NCBI GenBank assembly: GCA_004431415.1
Contig: QPMI01000117.1
Location: 248,001 to 312,000 of the forward strand
DNA: 64,000 bases
From: Cyanophora paradoxa
Taxonomy: Eukaryota; Glaucocystophyceae; Cyanophorales; Cyanophoraceae
Reading direction: 5' to 3'
The translations under genes were made by a program, and so were the position numbers. The notes under the pieces were generated by a model, which was given only the letters and a program-made list of their open reading frames with translations, was not told the origin of the DNA and ran no database searches. Shown piece after piece: positions 35,901 through 47,200 of the stretch. Each line of letters starts with the position of its first letter. The stretch's first letter is position 1.

Positions 35901-37217
35901 CGTCCCTCGATGTGCGCGCACCCCGCTTTCGATCTCTGATAGAAAGCGACTCCCTTACTGCCGGCCTCGCTTAATCGCCTCGCGCAGCTGACGCAGGAGA
36001 ACGCGGAGCGGCTGATCAAGCGGGCCGCCCAGTGGCAGTGCATCGACTCCCGGCGCCCGCACATCGACGCCATGCGGGTGCGCCGTCCAAACATTCCAGC
36101 TCGCCCGACGCGGTCAGACCTGCGCCTTGCAGGAGGGATTCCAGAGCGTCCTCGGGGGCTCGCGATCGGCGGACGCGAAACCGGCGGCGCAGGGCTGGCG
36201 CAACGTATCCGAGGCCCTCGCACAGGCTCGCCCAAATCATTCTACCGCTCGCCCGTCGTCCAGCCTGGCAGGAATCCGATCTGACCGACCCCGGATCCGC
36301 CCGATCCTCGTAAGCAGGTGTACCCCGAGGAGCTCGACTTGCTCGTCGCGGGTGCGATTTCGACTCTTTCTTCTGCTAGCGAGCAGACTCTCAACGACTC
36401 GCAGGCCAGCCGTGGACGGCCGACCTTCTCATCTTGAACGTGATCGCATCTTTATTTTCGACTTATCTCTCTTTGTCTCGACCAACTCTAAATCCCTCCG
36501 TTCGCGCAGCTCCGATTCGACGAGGGCTGGAAGGACTATCCGAAGGCGTGTGCTCGCTGAAGCGGGTCGAACCCCAGCCTCTTCGCCCGTCTGACGCCCC
36601 CTTTCCCCCCGCAGGACCAGGAGCTCCTCCAGGAGTGGCTTTTTGGGGCGTTCCGGAGCGGCGAGATCAGCCCTTCGCGCTTCGCAGAGTTCGCCGGTGC
36701 GTTGGATTTGTTAATATTAGTCGTTAACCGTTTCTGTCGAGGCCACAGAGTTTAATCGCGTTCCGTCGACAGGCCGGGCGTCTGTGCCTCTCGACGGCGA
36801 GCTCATGGGGTGCGGCCGCTATCTCCAGCTTTAGCCTGCCGTGGCCGCCGGACAACGACGCCTCGAGCTTTGATTGTTTATTTACATGTCCGGATGCAGG
36901 CGGATCAACGTGAAGCCATGGGTCAAGCGGGAGCCCGTCGCAGAGGGCTCCATCCGGCACCGGACCGCCCTCGAGCGCTTCCCGCGCCTCCCGCGCGCCC
37001 ACACCTGCTCCGACGTGGTGCCTGCAGCCTCTCCAAGCTTGCGTGCCATCGAGCCGACAACCGCGCGCGCGCTGCGCAGGTGGTCCTGCCGGGGCCGCCC
37101 GAGCCCGCGGCCGGGGGCGCCGGCGCCGGCGCCGGCGCGGATCGCGGGGAGGGGCGCCGGGTCTTCGTCGCGTGCATGAGCCTCGCCCTCGCCGCTAGCT
37201 CCTTCGAGCTCAAGTAG
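29929..37217 (+). CDS. Large fusion: low-complexity N-terminus, Nup98-like motif, long coiled coil, HECT ubiquitin ligase
   Basis: Exons in order: acidic ERAAESEESAFDHEEG, CTCDSCEPGAVSELEAEL and REQLRKQQLMLREYL (30.1-30.5 kb). Ser/Ala-rich exons follow with two in-frame copies of ALKQAAKATTKAKP (31.03-31.12 kb), then MPAYAKKSFEELRWEDH (about 32.26 kb), similar to the KS.EELR.EDY signature of Nup98-type nucleoporins. A coiled coil spans 32.6-34.4 kb (RVTAELAEARAEADRLTEDL, AVRNIRTAGAKFKKAVEERD). An intron at 34425-34498 then joins LRESQ in frame to AILLKLFFEHERKRALKAL and the HECT domain: VTFAGETGVDQSGLSREFF, KYRFIGVALAR, WTADLLILN and LPRAHTCSDV with the catalytic Cys, then VVLPGPPEP to the stop at 37215-37217. 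HECT enzymes pass ubiquitin through this Cys to substrates. Introns have GTGCGC donors. The 5' end is unresolved; the HECT part is firm, the single-gene reading is likely. Confidence 0.7.
31033..31116 (+). repeat. In-frame 42-bp tandem duplication
   Basis: Two consecutive 42-base units differ at one position and encode ALKQAAKATTKAKP twice. The Lys-rich segment is histone-H1-like in composition. It lies in the low-complexity part of the HECT fusion gene. Confidence 0.9.
34425..34498 (+). other. Intron linking coiled-coil and HECT parts
   Basis: GTGAGC donor and CTGTACAG acceptor, 74 nt. Without splicing the coiled-coil frame stops at once at TGA (34426-34428). With splicing, CA plus A makes Gln and the frame continues into the HECT region. 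This junction decides whether there are one or two genes. Confidence 0.55.
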
Positions 37218-38796
37218 CCGTGCAGTAGTACTAGTAGTACTAGTAGTAGTACTAGTAGCCTGCCAGGCTGGCAGCACCGTGCACGTGCACATGCCACGCG
37301 CACGACACACGTGCGAAATCCGAAGCGCGATGTGTATCCGTACTACAACTTCCTGTCACGACTCGGGGGGCTTGCAATCTATGACGTCGACAGTGAATAA
37401 GCATGCAGAACCAAGGAGACCGAAGTTTCTAGGAAAATTGATCTTCTTAACTTCCAAGGCTGTGAGCTTTCTGAGAGCGACAAGTGATCCGGATCCCAGC
37501 GTTGACAGCTGTAGCTCGTTTTATCTACTAGTGGCCCGGCCGCGTTTTGGCGCGCCGGGGGTGCAAGGGGGGAATCTGGATCTAATGAAAGAGTAGTAGT
37601 GGCACGAACATGCACGGGGCAGATGTAGATCGACCCCGGCCCAGCGCGCGCGGCAGGTTGAAGTAGTAAAGATAGAGACAGATTATATATGATTGTAAAG
37701 AGTAGAAAAGGGCTGTTATGCAGAGGCTGCGATCTAACCGAATAAAGAAAATCCTGAAAGAACGGCCAGATTGAGCGCACTGTATATGAAAGATTGTTCT
37801 GGAGCGAAAAAACGCTGCGCATCATTTGTGTGCGCGCGGCCTACCGCTAACCCTGAACAGCTGGCTAAAAGATGATGGTGCTGTCTGCAGAGGGCTCGCC
37901 GTAAACATAGGCGATCCAGGCCTTCTGCAGGGGGTCGGGGCGGAAGTCGACCATGGGGGTGAGCGGCAGCCAGCGGCGCCGGTCATGAAGAGGGCGACAA
38001 CGCAAACTGAAGCCTGATCCGTCACGAGCGGCAAGCGGTGTGCAGCGGAGCGCCGTGCCCAGCAACCTAGCTGGACTGCTGGCCGGGTGGCAGGCGGCAA
38101 GGGCGCAGGCACGCGGCGCAACGCAGGGCGTAAGCGGGGCGCCGACTGAGCAGACAAGCGGCACGTCGTGCGCAACACGCGAACTGGTCTGCTGGCCGGG
38201 TGCCGTGCGCAGCCGGTGCTGCGCATGCGGTGCAAGCTCGATGCACTGAAAAGTAGTCCAGGCGGCACGTCTACCGTGCGGCGTACGCGGCGCACTGCAG
38301 CTGCGATGAAGCGGAAATCTAGAGGACACAGCTAGAGAGAAGTGGTTCCATGCAGAACCGCGCAACGAAGAGCAAGGTGTACGCGACGCACTGCGAGGAA
38401 GCCGAAATCTAGAGGAGACAGCTCAGGAGAACTGGTTCCATGCAGAACCGCGCAAGGAATTCGAAGACAGGAGTGAGAGAGAAGTTATATAATTATATAA
38501 TTAGTTTTCCCCTCGAAAACCAGTTTTTCCCCTCGACTTTGACGCTCGAAAGTCGAGAGCTGACCGGTTCACCGAGCCAATCGGAACGCGAATAAGCCTC
38601 TTTTTTGTTGCAAACTGGACCTCGAAAACGGCCTCATAGAAAACTTTTGGCTGAAGCGAGGGAACGGGAAGCAAGGGGGGGAAGACCTTCGGTCTTCTTT
38701 TCCCCCCTTGCAACATGTAGTGCAGGCTGTGCCCGGCACGGCCCGTCGGCGGTCCGGCACGTGCACTATAGCTAGTACTGCAGCAGGACTCAGTGA
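37218..38796. other. Intergenic DNA after the HECT gene
   Basis: Begins with TAGTACTAGTAG-type palindromic microsatellite (37219-37258). It includes a short duplicated phrase near 38330-38355 and 38408-38455 (AACTGGTTCCATGCAGAACC type). No gene is supported, although the minus frame 37865-38365 is open. Confidence 0.5.
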
Positions 38797-39970
38797 ACCA
38801 CTTTTGCCGGCTCCGGATCCGTGCGCTTCGAAATTCCGGCTCCGCCACGTGCACGCTGCTCCGCTTCCGAAGTTCCGGATCGATATCACCGCAGCTTCGA
38901 CTCCGGCTCCGCCACGCTCTCCGCGCTCCACGAAGCGATGAAGAACCATATTTCCCGGCTTCACGAGCCTCCGAGACTAACGGCTGCAATTGCTGGTCCG
39001 TTACTTGAATAGCCTTTTTTGCGCTTGAATTCCGGCTCCTGCACGTCCGAACTTCATTTCCCGGCTTCCCAAAAATGATATCCATGCAGAGGCTGACACG
39101 TTCGCGAATCTTATCCGGATCCGACTGCAGCTGAACCACTTTGCTGCGCATATTGTTGCCCCCCACCCAGCTTGACCGGTCAACGGGTGTTAAACTTTCG
39201 ACGGGCCGGGGCCCGAGGGCTTAAAGAACCACATCCAACTTTTGGAAAGATTATCAATGGGCGCTCTTCGTTTTTTTCTGTTTTCCTTGCCAAATCTTTT
39301 TTCCTTTTTGTTGTTTTTCGTTTTCGGTAAATGGTCATTCATGAATTCGAAGGAACATAGATGCATGCGCATGCGATTGGGCTTGTACGTGTACTGCAGC
39401 TCTGTGCATCACAGTGTATGCATGTAGCTATAGGTTGGTACTATAGCTCTAGCTAGCTAGCTAGCTAGCTATAGATGTATACGTACCCGGCGGCCGCAGT
39501 GCAGGCTGCGCAGCTGCATGTAAATGTGTGCAGGTGCATATGCATGCATGCGCAGCTGCAGCTGAGGCGGCGCTGCAGCTCGACCCGGTGAACCACTTTT
39601 GCCGGCTCCGCTCGCTTCAAAATTCCGGCTCCCGGAGTCCGCCACGTATACGTACACGCGCGAACGTTAACGCTGCTCCGCTTCGGGATCCCCGCAGCTC
39701 GAGCTCCGCTAGCGCTTTCGGCTCTGCCACGCTCCACGCCCCACGAAGCGATGAAGAACCACATTTCCCGGCTTCGCGAGCCTCCGAGTTTAACGGCTGC
39801 GCATGCAATTGCTAGTGCTGTGTTCGTCAAATTTGCTTTTCTAGTCCGTTGCGATATCGATTGCTCTGCCACGCTCCACGCTCCACGAAGCGATGAAGAA
39901 CCACATTTCCCGGCTTCGCGAGCCTCCGAGTCTAACGGCTGCAATTGCTAGTCCTGTGCTCGTGGAATTC
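38797..39970. repeat. Dispersed 100-250-bp repeat, three copies
   Basis: Copies lie at about 38797-39002, 39588-39835 and, partial, 39868-39970. They share GTGAACCACTTTTGCCGGCT, CGAAGCGATGAAGAACC and CGAGCCTCCGAG. On the minus strand all three encode a similar peptide (SEAREAGKCGSSSLRGAW), which could mean a duplicated exon, but no splice context or longer frame supports that. A CTAG tandem array sits between them at about 39449-39472. Confidence 0.75.
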
Positions 39971-40113
39971 GCTTGTCTAGTCCGCTGCTTGCTAGCGCTC
40001 AGCGGCTCCACGAACGCTCAGCCCGGCAGTTTGCCCGTCAGCGCTCAGCGGCTGCGAGTTGCAAAACGCATGTGCATCGCCTAGCTATAGCCGCTGAGCG
40101 TTCCGCAGTGCGG

Positions 40114-43100
40114 ATGTCTTCGAACGAGAACGCTAGCTTGTCTACGGTGCCGAAGACCGCCAACGCCGACCCCCGCGGGCGACGTATTTCCAGGGTTCAA
40201 GCGTTCGCCGTCTACCTCGGGTACGTTTGCGGCCTGTCCACTTGCCGAGTTGCCGAGTCGATTTTTTGCGCCTGCTGCTGCAATTCTCTTAGCGCTGTCG
40301 CAGACCTGTAACACCTGCAAACGCTCCTGAAGTCTCGGCGACCCTAGGCCTTCTTGGCGTTGAAAAAAGGCCTAGGCCTTTCGACCTCGTGGTCTTAGGC
40401 GCGTCGAAGCATGCGCGCGCTCGCGGCTAGATGTCCTAAGCGCAGACCGACACCGACTGATCGTGAACGCAGACCCCGCCGCTGTCCAGGTTGACGTGCG
40501 GGACCTAGGCCTGCAGCCGCGGTCGGAGTTGGCTGCAACAGCCGGATCTTCAGCGGAGGGCGCCGGACCTGTGCACTTCGTCGCGCGCTTTGACCTCGCG
40601 GATGCCGATTGCAAGCTTAAGGGCACCCTCGCGATCGGTGCGCGTGCGAATCTATATGCTTCGATTCGATGCGATTAAATTAGTTGTGACGCCCGTTGTA
40701 CATGCGCTGATGCCCCGTATACGCACGCGTGTGCAGAGCGCTGGAAGGAGGCCGAGGCGAAAGGATTCGACGGGGTGCTGCTCGCGGGCGTGGGGGCGGC
40801 CAAGTCGCCGAGCGCGGTTGCGGCCCTGGTGGAGCGGCTGGCAGAGCAGAAGCCCCTCGGCGAGCGCCCGCTTCTTTTCCTCGAGGACGGGGCTGCGGTC
40901 TTCCGGCAGCCAGCGGCCCGCTCGCTGCTCTCGGGAGTCCTCTTGACAGACCTTTGCGTCAACTCCGATGGCTCGCCGCGGTGTGCGAGCTCGAGCCTCC
41001 GATCGCGATTCCAATTATATCTAATATTAATTAAATTAGCCGACGGCGCCGCGGCCTCGAGCTCTGACTCTGGAATACCCAGGGTCTGGTACGGCGAGGC
41101 GTGGCGCAAAACACGGGAGTACCGCGACGAGGTGAGCTGAGTAATATAGATCCGGAGGGGCCCGGCCCGGCGCCGATTTACGGGACGGCAGCTGCTGGAG
41201 GAAACGCGGACGCGGGCGGGGTTCGTGGTGCTGGCGGTGGGAGTCGCGCCGAGCGAGCGGCACGCGCGGCCGGAGGTGGTGCGGCGCTTCGCGAACCTGA
41301 CGAGCGAGTACCCCATCGCGGGCTACTTCTCGAGCGACCCGACCTTCAAGGACCTCGGCGCCGTCCGCCCGCTGCGCCTCGGGCACTCGCCGCTGGCCCT
41401 GCTCTCCTCCGACCCACAGGCCCGCGGCCGTCGCCCTCTGGCCGCATCAAAATCGCGTGGGCCGCTCACGGGAAGCCGCGCACGGCATACGCAGGTTCGG
41501 CGCTTGGACGCCGCGGGGGAGCGGGCGGGCGGCCTGCCTGGTGTCCCCGAGCATCTGCTCACGCGCGAGGAGGCGGGCGGACCGGAGGCGGCCACCGCAT
41601 GCCTCTCCACGCCGATCGCAGCAGCCCTCGCCACCGCCGCCCAACTCCTCGCCGAGCGCCGTGCATTTCTTTCATTCTTTGATTTTCCCGTCCTGGCCAT
41701 GCTGCGCAAGGAATAAATTCGAATCCGCGCAGCGGAAGCGGAGCGGACGTGGTCGGCCTGGCTGGCGGAAAGCGCAGTGGCGCTGGAGGAGGCCTGCGCG
41801 GGGCGCGAGGCGGTCACCCTCCTTCGTGAGGCAGCGGTTGCGGAGCGCAATTCACGGGCGGATCTCGCGATCGATATCACGGGCGGCATGGAAGGCAACG
41901 GCGATCGCGACGTGAAGAGCGGCGTCGCGGCGGCGACGCTCGAGCTTCCCGCGACGTGGGCGGGGGACGCGTTGAACGCAGGCACGAGCGACTGGAGCTG
42001 GCGGGGCGGGGCAGCGGCGATCGGACAGTGGGAGCTCTGCTGCGGAGTGCCGAGCGAGGCGGCCGTGCGGCGAGTCGTCGCGGTCCAGCGGGCGCTGCGG
42101 CTCGGCGGCACGTTGCTGAAGATCTCCACCCCACGCGTCGCGGAGGTAATTTATATTTATATCTATGAATAACGCATATGTCATTACGTTGCCGTGGCTG
42201 AACCTCAGCACGCGCACGCATTTATATAATTATGTAGGCCTTCGACGGCGGGTGCGCTGCTGCAGCGCGCGCGGTTGCAATTGCAATCGCACGGGAATTC
42301 GACGTCGCTGACGGGCCGCAGGACGGAGAAGAACCCGCAGCGACCGCTGCTGCAGCGGGAAATGCGGGAGGCAATCGCGCTGCTGGAGGCGGCGGCCGCG
42401 GACGCTGCGCCCCACGCTGCGCTGCTGGGGCCCTTCGCGGCCGGCGGCCCGCTCGCGGAGGCGGCGCCTTTCCGGCTGCTGCAGCGGGTGGTGGAGGCGC
42501 TGCGGAATTCGAAGGGCGAGGGGCTTCCGGGACCCGCTGTCCACGTCTGGTCCTCGGGTGCGCCGGCGCCGCCCTTCGCATAAATTCGAACGAGCCATGT
42601 TGCTGATCATCATGACGCGGCACGGCCAGACCACGTGAGCCTCGCGGTCGACGCGGCGGAGGGCCCGCTGCGCTTCTTCACCGTCGCGGAGATCGAGGCC
42701 GACCCGCCCGCCCTGCACGGTGCCGTCATTATTGGCGAACGTCGCAAATTAAACAGCTTTGATTCCGATGGCTTAACATTAGCCCAGTGTACGTGCGGCG
42801 GCCGCCGGAGCCGCACGCGCACCCGAACGTGGCGGAGGCGGTCCTCTTCTGCGCGCTGCGCGCCGGCGGCTACCCGCCGGCGCAAGCGCGGCTGCTGGTG
42901 CGCTTTTCTATCTTTTATAAAAACGAACTTCATTCCACCAAACAAGTTCGACAGAGCGCGATGGCGCGGCGCCCGTCAGAGAGAGACGAGGAGGGCGCTC
43001 GCGATCACGGCTCTAAGGCTGCGCCCCTCGCGATCGGCGACACGGCGCGCGCGGAGGTTCTCCTCGCGTCCCTTCGGGAGCTTCAGGTCTGATCATGATC

Positions 43101-43680
43101 ACATAATGATCGAATCGGACGCATACAGACCTGATTCGAATTCGCGCGTTCGAATACGGCAGGCCTTGGTGCTGAGCTGCGCTGCGCGAGCGGAGGCGAT
43201 GGAGCGCGACGAGCTCCTGCTGGCGGAGGAGCGGACGGCGCTCGCCTCGATGGAGCGCTGCATCCTGGCGGCCGCGCTCGCCCGCATGTCCTCCCACGGC
43301 CTGCGGATCTCGGCGCGGGGCCGCGCCACGTGCGCAACCCGCCCATAATTCTAAGGCGCCGCTCACGCCGCGCAGTGCGGAGACGCTTCGAAAGGCGGAG
43401 GACCGGGGGACGGAGGACCCCTGGCTGCAGCTGGTGCGGCGGGCGCTGTGGCAGCCGGAGACGATGGCGGAGTCGCTGCGGCCGCTGCTGGCCGCGCTCG
43501 CCGTCGGCTGCGACGTCTGCCGCCGTCCGCCGGGCGCCGCCGCGCGGGCCGTGATCGCAGCTCCGATTTCTGCACTCCGAGCATGGTGAGCAAGGTTTAA
43601 ATTTAATCTATTTTGTAACATTTATCCGATGATCCCATGATCATTGATCGCGTGCAGCGCGTTCGACGAGCTGGAGGTGA
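40114..43680 (+). CDS. Large unrecognised protein, at least eleven exons
   Basis: A possible first exon starts at ATG 40114 (MSSNENASLSTVPKTANAD). Exons with GTGCGY or GTGAGC donors follow: IVNADPAAVQVDVRDLGL (about 40.46 kb), RWKEAEAKGFDGVLLAGVG (40.74), LLEETRTRAGFVVLAVGVA (41.19), VRRLDAAGERAGGLPGVPE (41.49), a long exon from about 41.73 with WSAWLAESAVALEEACAG, then REMREAIALLEAAAADAAP (42.36), RFFTVAEIEADPPALH (42.67) and MERDELLLAEERTALASME (43.2). The last clear exon, ETLRKAEDRGTEDPWLQLV, runs from about 43.38 kb. The protein is Ala- and Glu-rich and helical, with no domain I can name. Whether it ends near 43.68 kb or continues into the next exon run is not decided. Confidence 0.5.
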
Positions 43681-43789
43681 CGTGCAGGGACCGAGCCTTG
43701 ACTTCCCCCTGTCAGATCCTTTCATCTTCTTGTGTAATTCAATTTCTCCTGAGCTTATATCACTGATCATAAATCCGCGAGCAGACTTC

Positions 43790-46700
43790 GTCAACGTTCC
43801 TGACGTCACAAGTACGTATCTATACGTTGCCCTTTTACGCGACTTGTGCGCAACCCCGGAAGTGATTATGGCTGCTCAGCAATTTATACGGAATGGACGG
43901 GCATGCGGAGCGAGCAAGCGGAAAACGTGTTCGGCCTGTCGAAGTACAAACTATGCGAGAATTTCCTTCACGAGCGGGTGCGCGCGTTTACATGATATAA
44001 TTATGGTGGAGGCGTCAACCCGCGCGCGTGCTGCAGCTGATCATGATTGCTCTGATTTTGCAGATTCGGAGAGATATGGCGTCAGAAGACCCAGACCCCG
44101 AGTCGATATGGCCGCCGCCACCTCTTCCATCCACACGTGAAGCAGCATCGAAGTGGATCCGGAAATTTGTGGACGGGCTCTTCTTTCAGGTAAACGCCTG
44201 ACTGTAAATAAAAATTGCGGTCTCAATAAAATACGTATACGCAGGTGCCGCTTGTGCTCCAACTAGTGCTCTTCGCGGTGTGGGGCGTCGGGCCGTTCTC
44301 GTCTCGAGGACTCGACCCCTCCGTCTCCGTCGCTCTGACCGTGGCTCTCTACGTTGCTCTCATTCTGTCGGCCGCGTCCAATCAGGCGCGCGCGTGCTCT
44401 AGAGTGCAGTTAGAAGTTTTTGTACAGAACTGACGAAGCGGAGCAGGGCGTCTCGCTCTTCGTGTATTGCTACAAGTTTCAGGCCTCTTACTCCCTCATG
44501 AAGGCTTCGATTGCGCAAATGACCCTGGTCTGTTCTTTTCTGCTCGCCCTCTTCGTCTTGGACTGACCGTCTACAGGCGTCCCTCGTCCTGTACATCGTT
44601 GGCGGCGGTGGAGCCGCCATTTCCATCTACCGCGCCGTGCGTTTAATTTAATTTCTTCTAGAAGACACCTTTATACATGTTGTCGAGTTTCGTGTCAGTT
44701 CGATGACTGGCGGCTCGCGGCGGTCTTCCTCGTCTACGTGCTCCTGTTCGCCTTCCTCGTGTCGCTGACGGCGGTGCTCTACGCGCTGCACCCGACGGGC
44801 TCCTCGGCCTGGAAGTCGGCCGAGGGGCACGCCATCATCTCCGCCATGTTCGCCGCCGTTCTGTGCTCCCTCCTGCTGGACTTCGCGGTTCGCCCCGGCG
44901 ACGTCTGGCGACGCGAGTACAACCACCTCGCCGCCCTTGCTGCCGCCGACGTCCTGTTGGGCTACTTCTCCGCTGCCCAACTGCAGCACCACAACACCGC
45001 TTTCGACACCGTCAAGCCCACCCCCGAGGCTGACATCGTTGCGGTAAGCGTTGACTTCAACTGTCCGGACGGCGACGCGCCCTTAAAATTACCATTCCCG
45101 CAGTGGTACGCGCGGCGCAGGCGCCAGCCCCCGGCCCCGTTGAAGTTGAGCGACGAGACAGCCGACACCATTGCTGTAATTGCCTCCTTACTTTAATTTA
45201 TCACTACTTTACATTCCCGTCTGAAATTACATCGCAGTGCCTGGAGTGGTGGACGCGTGCTGAGGGGACGCTCCTCACTGCGGAAATGGCGAAGAACAGC
45301 GAGGCACTGGCGGCCGCTCGCAAGGCCCGGGACCGCTTCGTCACCGACGCTCGGGTACGTGGTCGCTTGCTCAATCGACGGCCGCAGCATCGTGTGACGT
45401 GGGCGTGTGCCGGCGCCAGGCGAAATTCGCGGCGGAGTGCGCACAGGCGGCGCACCGCGGCAGGTTCATGGGTCGCTGGATGCCGTTTCTCGCCGGGCGG
45501 GCGACTTTCGACGAGGTGTGCGAAATTTCCGGAGTCTCGAATTAGCGTCGTAAACGTTTTCGCGTCTAATTCGAGAGGCATGCGCAGCTCGTGCTTCCTC
45601 GTGCACAAAACCTGGATGCCGAGAGCACTCTCGTGCAGTGGACATCGGTGCACCCGCGCGCCCGTGCCCGCGCGCATCATTCGCTTTGCGCAAGCGAGCG
45701 GGCGCGCCTCATTCGCGTGCAGGGGTACACGATGAAGGCGGTCCCGCCCCCGTTCACGAGGGAGTGGGACGAGCTCCTGGGGGAGGGCGTCGCGGCCTTC
45801 TCGGTCAAGCGGCGCGTGGACACCCCGCACCGGGGCGGCGCCGCGTTCGACGCCGTCATCCCGCACGCGATCGCCGGAGCGCTCTTCTTCGTCCTCCTCT
45901 TCTCCGACCGCCTCGTCCGCTTCTCCTTCGCGCCCCTCGAGTGCGCATTTTAGAATTCGTTTCGAATTCATTCCCGACTTCAGCTTCAACTCACACTGTA
46001 CGGTCATCGCTTCAGGACGACCGCACAATACGAAACGGCGCTGAACGTGGCTGTGATGGTGCTCATTGCCTGCAGCTGCTCCATGGAGACGCTTTGGGGC
46101 CGCCTTCCCTCCCTTGCGCGAGCTTGGCCGAAGGTACGCGAAATTTGATCCGAACAAATGAATTTAAGTATCCGCACGCACACGTGCACCAATCCGCTCC
46201 GCGGCAGCTGCGTGTCGGAGTGGACGGCGCCACGCCGCAGGCGGTGATGAAGGAAGAGGAGCGGCAGCGCAACCGTCTCTTCTTCTCGGAAATTGCCGTG
46301 CGCGTCGATCCTCGATCTGCTATGCTTGCATGCTTTGACGCTAGCGCTTGCGCAGCGCCTCGGGGCATTGTTCCTCGTGGTAGTAGGCCTGGGCGCCGCA
46401 CTCATCCATTTCACGCAAGCGACCGCGTGCGCTAATCTTTGTGTATTGTGCTGCCTCGCCTGCTATCTTCTAATCGGCTTGCAATTGCGACTGATATTAA
46501 TATTATTCCGTGCAATTTCCGTAGCGGCGGCTTCTCAGTGAAGGGATGGATAATCTACAGCATCGCTTGTGTTGCCTTTTTGGGTCTTCAGGTTTGTGTC
46601 TCTTAGGCTTAAGCTTCTGGCGCCGGCAAATGCAAAACATCAAGTTCATGCCAATTCGAGTCGATAAATCAAATTCTGAAGCCTTTTTTGCAGGTGATGT

Positions 46701-47200
46701 ACTGCACCGAGATATTCTATCGGTGCTGTTGGATTCCGGTTCGCAATTGTTGAGAATGAATTCCTCTAGATCTGATCTTCAATATTAATCATTGTCATTA
46801 TCACGTGCACAGTGGAAAGAGGAGCACATGAAGAAAACGCTCGTGGCTTGGAGCTACGTCGTGGGCTGCAGCGTCGGTTTCCCTGCGGGCTGCATTGCTG
46901 GTTCGTACCGGGCACTTGGTCGTGCGATTTCGGGTCGCATATTCACACCGCACAATTGCAAACAGTGAAGTTCACGGGCAATCTGGACTTTGCTCTTTTA
47001 GCGCCGCTGGCCGGGACCTGGTCAGGCTTCGTCTTCCACAAGGTAAATGCAGTTTTGTCCCAACGTCTCAAAGCTATAGAATATCGGTTCCAAGCTAGGA
47101 ATCGCTGAATCAATTCGCCTCAGATTTTGTTGTACTTCGAGGGGGCGCACGGCTGGTTCGACGGCATCCCGCTCCTCTCCCGCCAGGCCGCCCGCTTCGA
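43790..47200 (+). CDS. Multi-pass membrane protein, many exons, unrecognised
   Basis: Exon-like pieces include EQAENVFGLSKYKLCENF (43.9 kb), IRRDMASEDPDPESIWPP with the first Met at 44076, and hydrophobic segments VPLVLQLVLFAVWG, ALTVALYVALILSA, LVYVLLFAFLVSLTAVLYA and IAGALFFVLLFSDR. NVAVMVLIACSCSMETLWG, LGALFLVVVGLGAALIHF, WIIYSIACVAFLGLQ and VVGCSVGFPAGCIA follow, so at least eight membrane spans. Soluble charged exons (LLTAEMAKNSEALAAARKA at 45.28 kb) separate the two halves. I looked for and did not find P-type ATPase or transporter signature motifs. It probably continues into the following exon run. Confidence 0.5.

Noticed and set aside
39449-39472. CTAG tandem array as a telomere or centromere-type repeat
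   Set aside because: Only a few units and one place; better seen as one more palindromic microsatellite.
43900-44280. Possible P5-type ATPase N-terminus upstream of the first membrane span
   Set aside because: The spacing looked suggestive, but no phosphorylation motif or other ATPase signature appears in the following exons.
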